A stretch of 64,000 nt of DNA, taken from positions 222,087,882 through 222,151,881 of the forward strand of contig JAYESD010000002.1 of the NCBI GenBank assembly GCA_036927565.1, in the 5' to 3' direction. The DNA comes from Tuctoria greenei. Taxonomy: Eukaryota; Streptophyta; Magnoliopsida; Poales; Poaceae. The notes beneath the pieces are model-generated. The model had not been told where the DNA came from. It searched no databases and was given only the letters and a program-made list of their open reading frames with translations. The position numbers and the translations under genes were made by a program. This document shows, piece after piece, positions 1 through 11,878 of the stretch (position 1 is its first letter; each line of letters begins with the position of its first letter).

Positions 1-2
1 AT

Positions 3-1040
3 ATGCAAGGAGCTGCAACCATACGGTTGTGTCTGTCCGACAATGTCATGTACCATGTTATCAGGTTGACTACACCGAAGGAAATCTTGGATAAGCTGGA
101 AAATCAGTTCATGTCGAAGACTTTGATGACCAAGCTGTATTTGAAGAAAAAATTATATGGGCTGAAGATTCAGGAATGGTATGATCTTGCAGAGCACATA
201 AATATCTTCAATCAAAGGGTCACGGATCTAGGACAGCTAGATGTGAAAATTGATGATGAAGACAAGGCAATAATTCTATTATGCTCGTTACCACCATCTT
301 ATGAGCAAACGGTCACGACTCTGACATTCGGCAAGGATTCCATCAAAATTGAGGATGTGACTGCGGCGTTACTGGCTCAAGAGAAAAGAAGGAAGAACAA
401 TGTAGTGGACGAACCTCAAGCTAAAGGTTTGCTGATTATAGGTTAGAATGAGAAGGAGAAGGTGGAGGCTAAGAGCAAGAAGAAGAAAAAGGTGCAGTGC
501 TATTTCTGCAAGGAGTGGGGACATGTTAAAAGGGATTGTCCAGCAAAAGTGGAGGGTTCAAGTGCTAATGTGGTAATTCCTAAGAGTGAGTCAGATAGAG
601 ACGGTGATGTTCTCTCAATGGGTATCGAAATATAGTCAACTGAAGCCTGGGTGTTAGATTCAGCAAGCTCTTTTCATCCAACACACAAAAAGGAGTGGTT
701 CTCTTCGTACAAGTCAGGTGATTTTGGCAAAGCTTATTTGGGAGATGATAGGGGACACCCTATTATTGGAATAGGAGAGATCAAGATCAAGAAACAAGAC
801 GGAGGTGAGCATGTGCTTCAAGGTCTTAAGCATGTACCAAAGCTGCAAAGGAATCTAATTTCGCTTGGGGCTCTACATCATGATGGTCTGTTATTCCGGG
901 CTGAGTCGGATGGAAAGAGAATGAAGGTCATGAATGGAGATGAGACTGTGATGATAGGAGGGAGAGAGACATCAAATTTGTACAAGTTACATGGGCGTAC
1001 TGTTGCAGGTGAGTCATGGAAGATGGAGTTGCAGGGATAA
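3..1040 (+). pseudogene. Copia gag - zinc knuckle - protease - gag-pre-integrase remnant
   Basis: The first 146 codons match the UBN2-type Copia gag, with features such as LYLKKKLYGLKI and LPPSYEQ. A stop at 444-446 interrupts the frame. A CCHC knuckle (CYFCKEWGHVKRDC, 498-539) follows, then a second stop at 633-635. After that comes the aspartic protease start WVLDSASS (catalytic Asp codon 657-659; the usual D-S-G-A is here D-S-A-S) and a gag-pre-integrase segment ending near 1040 with NLYKLHGRT. A live element of this type would make one polyprotein covering capsid, protease, integrase and RT. Here two stops and loss of everything after pre-integrase make it inactive. The family assignment is secure; the subfamily (Tork/Tnt1-like) is inference. 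Confidence 0.8.
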
Positions 1041-1170
1041 CAGTGTTCTCTTCGGACGGTGAGTCTAAGGTGTTGGACTCGTCGGGTGGCTCTTCGTGAG
1101 CTACGAAGTCGACAACTCAACACCGGGTACATGGATATTCACGCATGACAACTTCAAGGTGGTGTTATAT

Positions 1171-1186
1171 TCGCCAAGGTGGAGTT
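1171..1186 (+). other. polypurine tract of Copia A
   Basis: Purine-rich CCAAGGTGGAG lies directly before the LTR start TGTTGG, the usual position of the plus-strand priming site in Copia elements. Confidence 0.6.
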
Positions 1187-1488
1187 TGTTGGATATGTGT
1201 CGAATATTATCTACGAGTTGGTTATGATAGGACTTTGAGTTGTATTAGCGGTGGGGTGTAGAGCTTGTGCTGGACTCTTTACCGGTCTCCTTATAAATAT
1301 GTGGGGAGGGCCACTGTTGTAACCATGACGAAGACAACATATTGGGGAGGAGTGCCCGTAGTCATACCCCGGGGATGTAGGCTTCGGCTGAACCTCGTTA
1401 ACAAATATCGTGCCTCGCGTGTCGTCCGTGATCTTGCATCAATACCTCTGGAGATCCGACGTCGCTGCCGCATGCCTATTTTATAACA
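1187..1488 (+). repeat. 3' LTR of Copia A (302 bp)
   Basis: It starts TGTTGGATAT and ends TTATAACA, an inverted TGTT/AACA pair. It contains a TATAAATATG box near 1293 and is preceded by a polypurine tract. The other LTR is outside the window, so the ends rest on these signals and on the sharp change to Gypsy integrase sequence at 1489. Confidence 0.7.
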
Positions 1489-2597
1489 AGATTGGAACGG
1501 ACTTCATAGTTTGTTTACCGCATACCCAGTCTGGTCATGACTCCATATGGGTAATCGTGGATCAGTTAACTAAGTTGACTCACTTTATTCCCGTCAAGAC
1601 CACCTTTAATGGGGAGAAGTTGGCTGAACTGTATATGGGAAGAATAGTATATTTGCATGGAGTACCAAAGAACATAGTGTCGGATAGAGGTTCTCAATTT
1701 ACGTCTAGGTTTTAGCAGAAATTGCATGAGGCATTGGGAACAAGGTTGAATTTCAGCTTAGCATATCACCCTCAAACGGATGGACAAATTGAGATGACCA
1801 ATCAGATTGGAGGACATGTTCAGAGCTTGTGCTTTGAAGCATGGGAAGGGTTGGGACAAAAGCTTGCCATATGTGGAATTCTCATATAACAATAGTTACC
1901 AAGCAAGCTTGAAAATGTCACCCTATGAAGCACTATATGGGAGGAAGTGTAGGACACCCTTGTTCTGGAATGAACCGGGAGAGAACCAAGTGTTTGGACC
2001 AGATATGTTGGAAGAAGATGAGAAACGAGTCCATATTATTTGTGAAAACTTGAGGGCTGCTCAATCAAGGCAACAAGGCTATGCGGACAATAGGAGAAGG
2101 AAACTAGCCTTTGAAGTGCGTAACTTTGTTTACCTTAGGTGTCACCAATGAGAGGTCATAAGAGGATTAACATAAAAGGCAAGCTAGCACGTCAATACAT
2201 TGGACCGTTCAAGATTTTGGACAAAAGAGGAGAAGTAGCCTATAAGTTGGAGATGCCAGCTCACCTTTCAAATGTGCATCATGTGTTTCTTATTTTCCAG
2301 CTCAAGAAGTGTTTAAGGGTACCAGAAGAACAAGTGCTAATGGAAGAATTGGAACTAGAGGCAGATTTGACTTATGCCGAGCAACCGGTCAAGATCTTGG
2401 AAACCAAGGAGAGGGTCACAAGAAACAAAATTATTAGATGGTGTAAAGTTCAATGGAACCATCACACAGAATCAGAGGCAACTTGGGAGCTGGAAGAAGA
2501 TCTCAAGAAGGAATTTCCCTATCTCTTCTCTTCCATGTCGAATCTCGAGGGCGAGATTCATTTTAAGGGGGGTAGGTTTGTAACACCCTCATTTTAA
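1489..2597 (+). pseudogene. Gypsy integrase (core and C-terminus) with chromodomain, broken
   Basis: In a working element this enzyme inserts the cDNA, and the chromodomain steers it to marked chromatin. The DDE core is readable: Asp in IGTDFIV (1500-1502), Asp in VSDRGSQFTS (1683-1685) and Glu in DGQIEMTNQ (1791-1793). A stop at 1713-1715 and a frameshift near 1806 split the core. A second frameshift near 2140 precedes the GKLARQYIGPFKIL segment. The chromodomain (about 2340-2540) carries adjacent key residues in RWCKVQWNHH and ATWELEEDL. The polyprotein ends inside the start of the LTR. The N-terminal half of pol is missing here because Copia A interrupts it. Confidence 0.85.
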
Positions 2598-2707
2598 TGC
2601 ATCATGCATTGCATAAGTTCATATACATGTTCAACATTAAGTTATAAAATTGAGCATGTTTAAAAATTAATTAGGAGCAAAACTGCACTCAAAAGTTTTG
2701 AGGAGTG

Positions 2708-3024
2708 CGGACTAGTCCGTTTTTGGTCCGGACTAGTCTAATTTCTCTCTGACCTCCCTTGGACATGTCCGTTTTTGCTGTGGACTAGTCCGTTTTTCTC
2801 TCTGTACCATTTTTAGACTTGTCCAGTCCATTGCGAGCTAGTTCAGTATCCCGATTCCTTGAAATTTTGCCAAGTCCCTAGACTTGTCTGGACTTGTCCG
2901 ATATCTAGCGGAATTGTCCGTTTTTCTCTCTGACTAAGTTCGGACTTGTCCAATTTGGTATGGATTTATCCGCTTTTTCTCTGACTAACATTGGACTAGT
3001 CCGACCTTGCGCGAACTTGTCCGG
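2708..3024. promoter_or_regulatory. array of CGGACTAGTCCG-like dyads in U3 of the Gypsy A LTR
   Basis: One exact palindrome lies at 2708-2719. Variants with central AT, TT or mismatched arms follow at 2728-2739, 2761-2771, 2781-2792, 2890-2900, 2941-2951 and 2993-3003. The spacers contain a recurrent CGTTTTTCTCTCTGAC-like phrase, so the array is a degenerate tandem repeat with the dyad conserved. It ends about 170 bp before the TATA box. Another exact copy sits at 3564-3575, downstream of the TATA box. Confidence 0.7.
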
Positions 3025-3189
3025 TGATCACGACTATGAGTTGATCTTTTGTTCCACGACGTGTTTTTGGGTTTAACTTAAATAGGCCTAAGGACGTTGT
3101 TTCTAACTCTTTTGGAGCCCATGTGGGACCCCACACCGGCCTCCACCCCTCTAAAACCGACCTCCATTGAAACACTAGCTCTCCACCCC

Positions 3190-3197
3190 TATATAAA
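3190..3197 (+). promoter_or_regulatory. TATA box of the Gypsy A LTR
   Basis: TATATAAA is followed by a conserved CATCTCTTTGCCAC stretch. The same box and stretch occur in the second LTR at 46744-46751, and in diverged form in the inverted fragment near 46060-46075. Confidence 0.7.
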
Positions 3198-5359
3198 CAA
3201 CCCCACCCATAACTTTACATCTCTTTGCCACTTTTGAATCACACCTAAATCCTAGCTCGTGGATAGCCGCCGCCAAGGAGGTAGAAGAGGACCCCGAGCA
3301 AGAAGAAGAAGAGGAGGAAATGGAAGAGGATCAAGTGATCAAGATCTCCATCATGTTTTCATTCTTCATCAACAATTCACCATAAAGTTTTCTTCATCAA
3401 CCCTAGATCGCCAAGATCCAAGTGTTGCCTCAAAAACCCTTGATTCATTGGAGTTCTAAACACCTGGTATACCTTCTACTTCCTCTTTCTCACGTGAATT
3501 CAACCCCGTTTCTCCAAATTCACGTCGATCTAGAAAACCCTAGCTCGGTGTTTCTGCGAAGGGCGGACTAGTCCGGTACGAAGCGGACTAGTCTGATTTG
3601 GCTATCTATTTTTTGCTGAATTAAATCTAAATTGATTTGAATCAATTCCAAACCTATGTAAACTTGTTAATAACCATTGTAAATGATTAGTGAACATTAA
3701 TAATATCTCATTAACTAGTTTTACTTCGCAATTGCATTATTCATGCATGGCACGACATATTGAGTAATATATGTGCACTTATTGATGTTAATTCTTGTCT
3801 TGTACGTTTATTGCGCAGTTTAGATGGATTTGCGCTGGAGGGTGCTGCGGAGGACCTCCAACACAAGGAATTTAAAGTCTTTGATCCCAACCAAGCCCAA
3901 GAGCAAGGCAAGTGTCCTTGAATAAACTGATCCTATTTTTACAATAAAAGTTTTGTTTGCAAAACTGCATTGCTTGTGTGAAATTAATGGGAAACCCAAG
4001 ATAGAATGTTTACTAGCTTTGTTTAACCACCCTTGTCACCTGGAATACGTGGTAGAGAGTCGGGCATGGCTTTTTACCTTTGCTGCACTTAATTAATTGG
4101 GATAGGAAAACAACTATACGATTTAACTACGCATTAATGAGATTATGATTAATATGAATTGGTTAATATGATATGGTAATGGGTGATCTAAGCAAGCATG
4201 GTATGTGGATGGGTTGGATGATATGGTGGTTTTGCTTGCTTTAGATCTAGGGACCGGTTCGTGGAGCGACCATCCAGGATTTACAGTGCCACCACGAGGC
4301 CAAGTATTGTTGCGGCATAGCTGATTAATCAGGGTATTGCTAGTATTGCGCGGATCATTTGGCGCACCGGGGAAGGGAGTCGGATTGGGTTTAGATTTGT
4401 GGCAGGACTCCCTAGGATCCGAATGGCACAAGAGGGGGCCCTTGGTTCAAGATGTGCTCAGATGGAGGCATCGACACTGTTAAAACCTCAATGGGTCTGT
4501 ACAAGCTAGTAGTCCCTTCGTAAAGGCTATTTTGTGATCTCTTGGCCACACACCTAAGGAATTGTGAGACGGTATAATAGACGTTCCAAAGTCATCGAAA
4601 GGTGATGAAATCACAAACATGTGGGTAAAGTGGTACAACCTATGCAGAGTGTCTAAAAACTATTATGATAGACGTGCTCCCAGTCATGAGCAACTTGGAC
4701 CCTCACATGATTAGAGGGAAACTTTGAATGTCAGCTGGTTATGGATTGAATTATGGTATTGGACATGGATGGCGGTGATGGTAAAAATCTGGACTAATGG
4801 TAGTGGATATTGAATATGGCTTTATATTATGTTAATTATGTGGGATATGGTGGGATTACTTCACATAGACATAGTATAATGCCTTTATACATGTTTTAAT
4901 GTACTTTTTAGCACCTAGCCTTTATTATTGTCGTCATCTGTATCAGTTACATGTCAAACTTTTCCAAACTTGCTGAGTACGACATGTACTCACCCTTGCA
5001 ATTTCCCCCACCAACAGTTGCAGGTCAGATTTGGGAGTATAACGTTGATAATGCGGACTTCTAGGCCGTGTCTGCCGTCAGCTTGCCTGTGGTTTGAGTG
5101 GAGCCGCGCTACCCTTATTGCTTAGCTTCTTAGTTTCTTTATTAGATTATTTCCGCTGCATTAATTCAAACTTGTCATTAATGTTCATTAGAGCTTGCAT
5201 TTGAGGATATTTTGAATTATGTAATAAAAGCTCTTATTTATTCTTGTTCTGTGGTAATTTTCTATATACCCTTTTTGTGAATGCACTCGTGTATGTGTGT
5301 TGGACGTCCTGGGCACACATATGCGTTCACTTGGTTCATTTTCGGAACCGGGTGTTACA

Positions 5360-6228
5360 ATGTGCATTAGAATGAGCATGAGAATCAAAACCTAAACCAA
5401 TTTTATCATTGCAAGACATAGATAAATTCAACAGCAAGTTTAGATTCTTATTTCCAGTACAAAAATGCTCTAATGTCCTATGCATACCATCAAGCTTCTT
5501 GGACAAGTCTAGTCAGTTTTCATATTAAGTTTTTCCTTTTTGTTTGCAATTAGAACAACAATTAACTTCATGAGAACGTAGAGCATTGTTTAAAACAGAA
5601 ATTTCATTCCTAGCATCATATAGTTTCTTATTAAGATTATCTGCTAGAACAATGCAGATCAATTGTTCTTTTCAATCTCAAGCTCAAGTTTATCAAGTGT
5701 GGAGGTGTGCACACTTCTTAAGGAGGACAATTGTTCATAAATTAATTCACATGAGGAACAAGATCATCACTAGGAGTCAAATATTTTAGCTGGTTAATTT
5801 AATATTCTAGTTATTCAATTTTAGCAGCATTATCTCTAAGTTTTTTGTCCTTTTTCTTAAGTACGGTAGTGGCACGAGAAATAGCATCACACATTTCTTC
5901 GCAAGTGGGGCATACCTCATCACTGTCGCTGTTAAATTCAGCTTCCTCCATACTTTATTTCGAGTTGCCCGCCATGAAACACATAGTTGCCAAATTGTCT
6001 TCATATTCATCACTTCTGGAGTCCACATCGCTCGAGCTGTTTTCCAGGAGTGCGGAATATGGTCCTACACTTGCCGTTTTGGAAAAGCCTTCTTTTTATT
6101 GTTGTTGCCGCCAGAAGAGGACTTGAACTTTGTTTGCTTTTCATCACGGATAGTAGGACCTAAAAGGTTACAACAATATGTACGAAAATGTCTTGTCTTA
6201 CCACATTCAAAGCATCATTGAGAACCAC
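5360..6228 (-). mobile_element. Copia X: gag fragment of the same family as Copia B
   Basis: The stretch aligns by eye with the minus-strand gag of Copia B (about 12757-13689), covering the coiled-coil region after the capsid and the start of the zinc-knuckle segment. It is cut sharply on both sides: Gypsy A ends at 5359 and the Gypsy C LTR starts at 6229. It is full of stops and is not expressible. It is the oldest visible host layer in the left third of the window. Confidence 0.75.
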
Positions 6229-7046
6229 TGTCGGTACCCTGCATACCAGGTACCCTCGCATACCAGGAAATGAAGTGATGGATCCCACCTTCCAAGAAAG
6301 GAGACATTCAGGGGTCGTGTCCTGCAGTTTCGGACCCGCCTCCCACATGAGGATGGCTCCGGTGCCGCCACATGTCTTGCAGCTCTAGACCCACCTCTCT
6401 ACTAAGGATGGCTTCAGAGCTTCCACATGTCCTTTAGCTCCAAACCCGCCTCCCTGCCAAGGTTGGCTCCGGAGCTGTCGCGTGTCTTGTGGCTCTAGAC
6501 CTTTCCTCTCTCGTGAGTAGGGCTCCGGAGTCCTCACCTGTCCAAGAAGGCATGGGCATTCAAGACCATAAAGCAGTCCCTTCAACACCAATATAACAGG
6601 TCATTAACTTCGCATCAACGACGCGTGATAAGCGTGGTATTTAGGCATAGTAACATTGCTATCAGGGCATGTTAATATGCAATTAAATCATAATTAAGTG
6701 CCTTAGACCGTGTATAGGTTACTTAATAGCCTGGGGCCACCAGTCGAGCCTCGACCTCACTATAAACGGTCGAACCTTGGCATATAAAAGGTCACGCTGC
6801 TACGGTAGAGGGGACTCAAGCCATACAAGATACAAAGGAGACCCTCAAACTCTTGCATACCGAGACACCCGCAATACATCACACAAACACCCGTGGATCT
6901 AGGGTATTACTCTCCGGCGACCTAAATCACGTAAATCTCCGGTGTTCACCCTAATCTTAGTTCTTGAGTTTTCACTGTGCCTAAAAAAGAACCTAAAAGG
7001 ACTGCTCCATAGTAGTACAGAGGAAGTTTCATTGTCACACATTGAC
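6229..7046 (+). repeat. 5' LTR of Gypsy C (Tat/RIRE2-like, 818 bp)
   Basis: It starts TGTCGGTACC and ends ATTGACA (TGTC/GACA inverted ends). A TATA box (TATAAAAGG) lies near 6783, and internal repeats resemble GGCTCCGGAGCTGCCACGTG. A primer-binding site follows directly. The left border is exact because Copia X homology stops there. Confidence 0.75.
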
Positions 7047-7068
7047 ATTTGGTGCGCCAGGTAGGAGG
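7047..7068 (+). other. primer-binding site of Gypsy C
   Basis: TTTGGTGCGCCAGGTAGGAG directly follows the LTR. It matches the TGGCGCGCCAGGTAGGGG-type PBS seen in many grass Tat-lineage Gypsy elements. The priming tRNA is not assigned here. Confidence 0.6.
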
Positions 7069-7176
7069 GTTTACTCAAAGAATTTCAAGATTGACAATGG
7101 TGAACTCCGCCGCTTCTTCCTCTAACCCTACTGCATGAGCTAGAAGAAGGAATGAAGCTGGCGGCACCTCTCACCG
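7069..7176 (+). pseudogene. start of the Gypsy C gag, cut by Copia B
   Basis: An ATG at 7097 opens a short serine/alanine/asparagine-rich reading frame (MVNSAASSSNPTA) that soon meets a stop. Copia B is inserted at 7177. The reading resumes on the far side at 16312. Confidence 0.5.
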
Positions 7177-8771
7177 TGTAGGATCAAAGAGCACGTGAAA
7201 AGCTACCAGAAGGGAGATGAATGGTAGATTTAAAACTTTTTCAGCGGAAACAATTAAAATCCCTCGGTAGAAAATCAATCTGTTAAGATATCATGTGTGC
7301 AAATGATTTAAACGTGTTCAGCCATGAAAATAGTAGTAGATAATATAGATAAACAAGTGACAAAGACATGACAACAATAATCACAAAAAACTATCGAGAA
7401 AAACTCAAGTTACTATCGAAAGATCGAACAAAGGTCAATTTGTTCTACCACAAATCAAATGACCGTGGAATTTTCAAAGATGATATATAATCAAGTCGTG
7501 AGGACAACTCAAAAATAATCATGTCAATTGAGTCTGTAAAACTCGAGTTATGATGAAAACATCGATGCAACGTAGTGCTGTGCAAAAACTCGATGAGAAA
7601 AACTTGTTTGAAACAAGTCGGACGAACAAGGCACAAAAGTTCATCCAAACTACGAATTTTGTTGATCAAAACACAAGAGGAACAGCCCAAAGTCGTCTTC
7701 CACGAGCTCTGGCCTCCCTTTCTTATATAACTATCCCTAAGTCCAACACAATCCAAACTAGGACTCTAATCCTACTCAGTTTCAACTGAAACTTTCCATA
7801 ACTGCTCAAGACTCTTCCATATGCAGATAGAAGCAATCTTAAGACTTCCAAACACCTTAGGAACGTATCCCACATTCCTAAAACAACACAACTTTGTGAC
7901 CCCCATGAAATATAACCAAAACAAACTCTAAACCTTCCATAAACGAACCATAACCACCACAGCCGCAACCTGAGGCATAATCCAGTTTGTTGGACTTTTA
8001 TGACCAATTTTTTATGTCCACTTCTCTTCATCACGCCTTGGAACCATGTTGCACTGTCCATGCACTCCTTGCACACGTGCAAACACCTTCCAACAACGTT
8101 CACGATACCTTCATATGCATTGTTCTTGACCCAAATATGTTGCGTGACCTCCCGATCAACTCAACCACAATTCCTCCCGAACTTGGTTGTTGAACCTCAT
8201 CTTCTCCCTAAGACTAGTTCAATGGGTCCCGTCACATGCCATGTATTGACCTCAAGAAAAACATGCACATGAATAAACAACCAATTCTTCTGATCACAAG
8301 TCTTCGACTTGACTCTCGTTAGTTCAAAATACACAACACCTTACGTGAGCACCTCACATAAGCATGTTGCAAACCATATCAAAACATTAACCACCATAAA
8401 CAGCCATAACACTTAAAAAACATAGTAGAATATTAGTAAGCAAAATTCCCATAAGTGTAAAGCATGTTTGAAACATTTCAAGTTAAAAGCAGAACCACTG
8501 CAATCTTGCACCGGACCTTGCCAAAGCTAACCGAACTTTATGCTTGACCTAGCCAAAGCTAACCAGACCTTGCGAAAAGATAATCGGACCTAGCCAAAGT
8601 TTGTTGGACCTGACGTCGGACCTAGTCGAAGCTACCCAAAACATGTCAGATCTATTGTCGAACCTTGTTGGAGCTTGGACCTAGAGCCAGACCTTGATGA
8701 AAAGGGTGTTTTGGCGATATTCAAAACTTTTATCGTAATAGCCAATGTATTCAACACACATAGGTCTCACA
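7177..8771 (-). repeat. 3' LTR of Copia B (1,595 bp)
   Basis: On the plus strand it runs TGTAGGATC...GTCTCACA and matches the right copy at 14546-16311. A minus-strand TATA box lies at 7722-7730. It is 171 bp shorter than the right copy, because it holds fewer copies of a repeat near 8590-8690. The expected polypurine tract next to 8772 is not recognisable. Confidence 0.85.
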
Positions 8772-9711
8772 AACCATGATGAATGCATTGACAACACCAC
8801 TTAGAATTCGAACATTGGCTTATTGACATGAAAGGTTTTGAAAAGACTTTTCTCCCCCTATTGAAAATCAAATGAGAAAGAAATTTCAAAATCAAATATT
8901 TCTCCCCCTATACATATTTCTGTACATATTTCTCCCCCTTGACAATGTATTCAGCAAGGTTCAAAAGAAAAATTCCAATAGTTATGAGCATATTATAACA
9001 TATACATATAAAACAAAGCTCATCCAAGTCATACTATCAAGTCACACCATCACATCAATGAGATACATAAATTAGTGTAAGTCATGCTAGAGATCAAGTG
9101 AATTTTCAATTTAAGCAAGTCATGATCTCACAACCTTAACTATTTTAAGACCTAAAATTATGACACTTGTTGCTGCATTTTTATTTTCTTTAACGAACAA
9201 AATTCATCTTATGACATTTGGTAGAGATTATATGCCACATCAGCCTTATTTTAACCAACCAAGCCGAGCCTATGTCATTTGACAATCAGAAGCTTAAGCA
9301 CATGGTTTTAGTCATACACAACTTCTTCCAAGTTCATATCTATGTGCAATGATAAGCAATCCCAAAAGAAGAAGTGCGATGTTCTCTTGATATTTTCTCA
9401 AATTTTCATTTGGACATAAAACTCAACATGTGAGTTGATTACTTGATTAATTCTTCATGATTAAAAGCACTTGTGAGCATGCAACAAATTCAAAACATCA
9501 AGTAAGTTTGATTATGACCAAATTTAGTGTAAGTAATTATTCCAATTGCTAGTCATGGCAAAAACTACAAAATGTATAACATGAGTATGTTGTAAGAACT
9601 TTCAGCATGTGAAAGGAATCACAAAGTCATATATGTATAAAATACTATTCTCATATTATTTTAAATTCAAATTCACACATAGACTTCCCAAGTATCAAAC
9701 CCCCCCCCCCC
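8772..9711 (-). other. Copia B region between RNase H and 3' LTR, non-coding
   Basis: AT-rich, with no recognisable ORF. It has three TCTCCCCCTW tracts (near 8850, 8900 and 8930; GGGGGAGA on the minus strand), as in spacers after pol in SIRE/Maximus elements. A run of 12 C residues lies at 9700-9711 next to the end of RNase H. Confidence 0.5.
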
Positions 9712-10644
9712 TCAATTTAATCCATGAGGATGCATAACCCCTATTTCACTATGCATTAAACAAAAATGAGTGAATGCCAAAGGTTTTGTAAAAATGTCAG
9801 CCAATTGTTGTTCGGTATCTACATGGTGAAGCACAATGTTTCCTTTTTCAACATTATCATGAAGAAAGTGATACCTGATGTCAATGTGCTTTGTTCTCGA
9901 ATGTTGCACGGGATTTTTAGCAATGCAAATGGCAATAGTGTTATCACAAAATAGTGGAACACTATTTAAATCAACCCCATAGTCCTTAAGTGTTTGAACA
10001 ATCCAAAGAATTTGTGAGAAAGTGCTAGAAGAAAAAGCTACATATTCAGATTCCACTGTGGATTGTGCAATTGAATTTTGTTTTCTAGAGGACCAAGCAA
10101 CAAGTGAATTACCAAGAAAATTACAAGTACCCGAAGTACTTTTCCTATCAATTCTACAACCCCCAAAATTAGCATCCGAAAAAGCTTTCAAATTAATGAT
10201 TGAGGAAGAAGGAAGAAAAATGCCAAATTCTTGAGTTCCATGTAAGTACCTGAGAATCCTTTTGATGGCTTGACGATGTGAAGCACATGGGGAAGCTTGA
10301 AACCGTGCACAAAGACATAAGCCGACTTGTATGTCCGATCTTGACGCCGTGAGGCACCAAAGTGATCTAATCATGCTTCGATATTCTTTTTGATCCACGG
10401 GTTCACCATCTTCATGATGTTCAAGAGTCATTGCTATTCCCATTGGTGTTTGAAGAAGCTTGCTTTTGTCCATGTTAAAGCACTTAAGAAGGTCTTTCAT
10501 ATACTTTGTTTGATGCACAAAAGTACCCTCCTTGGTTTGCTTGATTTGTAGCCCCAAAAAGTACGTGAGTTCTCCCATCATACTCATCTCAAATTCTGAA
10601 CTCATCATAGTTGGACCGTGTGACTCGTTCGTGCAAGCTTCCAA
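9712..10644 (-). pseudogene. Copia B RT C-terminal end and RNase H
   Basis: A 310-codon open frame begins in the RT connection region (FEMSMMGELTYFLGLQIKQ) and continues into RNase H. RNase H motifs are clear: FSDANFGGCRIDRKSTSG, VAWSSRKQNSIAQSTVESEY, LFCDNTIAICIAKNP and the terminal HVDTEQQLADIFTKPL. The catalytic acidic residues of RNase H appear present. Upstream, the frame joins directly to a linker that normally precedes the RT, so the RT palm with YVDD is gone. The frame is surprisingly open for a dead element, but the product would have no polymerase activity. Confidence 0.85.
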
Positions 10645-11878
10645 TCATTTGTTGTGAAGGATGACTTTTCAAGACGCAGAGGGGAGTAGACAATTTACAA
10701 GCTCCCTCTTCTTCATATTCATCACAGATTGAAGAACTTGTGACTTCAGGACGATATGTACTAGCTGCAGTACTTGTTGGTGCTGGTAGTGGTGCAAAAT
10801 CAGCAGCGTGATCAACGTCATTTGCTTCTGAATTTTTGGGCAGCAGCGCCACTTCTTCGTCTTCTTTGATGAAAATACTCTCCCCGTGCGGATATGGATC
10901 TGGACGTGCAATATTAGAGCTAGTACATGGGCTAGCTTCATTAAAAGAAACCTCACAAGTCTCCACAATTTAGTTAGTATCATGTAAAAGCACACGGTAG
11001 CCTCTAGTATGAGATGGATAACCAAGAAACATGCCATAACCAGATCTAGGTTCAAATTTATCAAGATTACCATGTTTCTTATGAAAACATTTACAACCAA
11101 AGACCCGAAAGTGTGTAACAATATGCCTATGTCCAAACCAAAGTTCATATGGGGTTTTACCTAGCTTAGCACACATGAAAACACAATTTGAGAGATAACA
11201 AGCGGTTGCAATTGCATCAGCCCAAAATTTCCTAGGAGTTCAATATTCATCAAGCCTAGTTATAGCCATCTCAACTAAGGTTCTGTTGTTTCTCTCTAAG
11301 ACAACATTTTTTTAAGGTACATAGGGTGGAGAGAATTGATGATCTATTCCATTCTCAGCACAAAAGTGATCAAACGATTGATTTTTAAATTCGGTTAAGT
11401 TATCACATCTAATTGCTTTTAAAGATATTGGGTGATCAATTCATAATCTAAGAAATAAAGTTCTCAAGTGACTAAAAGCTTCATTCTTAGATGCTATATA
11501 GTAAACCTAAGAGTATCTAGAATAATCATCAACAATCACAAGAACATATCATTTTCCTCCAAAAGATTGAACACGTGAAGGACCTACGGTGTCAATGTGC
11601 AAAAGTTGTCCCAGTTCAGTTGTCATGGTCATTGTGAGAGGAGCATGTGAACATACAACCATCTTAGCATGTCTACAAGCAGAGGACATAATTGCTTTCT
11701 ACCCTTTAAGCTTAGGCAGCCCATGTATGCGATCAAGAGCACTAACATACGTGAGATGATCAAAGCCTACATGACCAAGTCTACGATGCCAAAAATATAA
11801 GTCTTTCGAATCATTAGCAACTAGACACCTATGCTTAGAGGATGACATATCAAAATCAGCTTTAAGAACTCTTCCAAA
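10645..11878 (-). pseudogene. Copia B integrase C-terminus and integrase-RT linker, degenerate
   Basis: Reading minus, the readable part shows the integrase tail ending in PYELWFGHRHIVTHFRVFGC and the capsid-like GYPSHTRGYRVLL stretch. A Ser/Thr/acidic linker follows and ends in HPSQQMIGSLHERVTRS (about 10640-10700), which in full elements sits just before RT. Several stops and frameshifts interrupt the integrase core (11200-11850). The deletion joining linker to RT end lies near 10620-10645. Confidence 0.75.

Larger units (their letters stand above)
1..1488 (+). mobile_element. Copia A: 3' part of a Ty1/Copia retrotransposon (internal deletion derivative), truncated by window edge
   Basis: Gag, a CCHC knuckle, a protease and a gag-pre-integrase segment are followed within about 150 bases by a polypurine tract and a 302-bp 3' LTR. 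There is no integrase, reverse transcriptase or RNase H between them, so the copy is non-autonomous. The LTR has matching ends (TGTTGG...TAACA). Immediately to its right the sequence switches, mid-codon, to a Gypsy integrase on the same strand, so Copia A appears inserted in Gypsy A. The left half lies outside the window, so the target duplication (right copy predicted AGATT, 1489-1493) cannot be checked. Confidence 0.8.
1489..5359 (+). mobile_element. Gypsy A: 3' part of a Ty3/Gypsy chromovirus (Tekay/Del-like)
   Basis: The piece holds the integrase core, integrase C-terminus, a chromodomain, a polypurine tract (TTAAGGGGGG, 2562-2573) and a complete 2,781-bp 3' LTR. Homology to another Copia gag (12.75-13.69 kb) resumes exactly at 5360, so Gypsy A sits in Copia X. 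The predicted right target duplication is ATGTG (5360-5364). The order integrase-chromodomain-LTR and the long LTR fit the Tekay/Del lineage. Further LTR pieces of this family are at 45512-46129, 46130-48181 and 56562-57403. Confidence 0.85.
2579..5359 (+). repeat. 3' LTR of Gypsy A (2,781 bp, complete)
   Basis: It begins TGTAACACC and ends GGTGTTACA, a perfect 9-bp inverted pair. U3 carries many copies of a 12-bp dyad (CGGACTAGTCCG and close variants, 2708-3024), followed by a TATA box at 3190-3197. Two more dyads lie downstream at 3564-3596. Partial copies at 46130 and 56562 match it along their length, which supports the ends. Short ORFs inside it have no recognisable domain. Confidence 0.9.

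Noticed and set aside
1265..1486. 73-codon ORF and its antisense partner at 1.27-1.49 kb
   Set aside because: Inside the Copia A LTR; no conserved protein.
6188..6591. ORFs across 6.2-6.6 kb on both strands
   Set aside because: They cross the Copia X/Gypsy C junction and repetitive LTR text.
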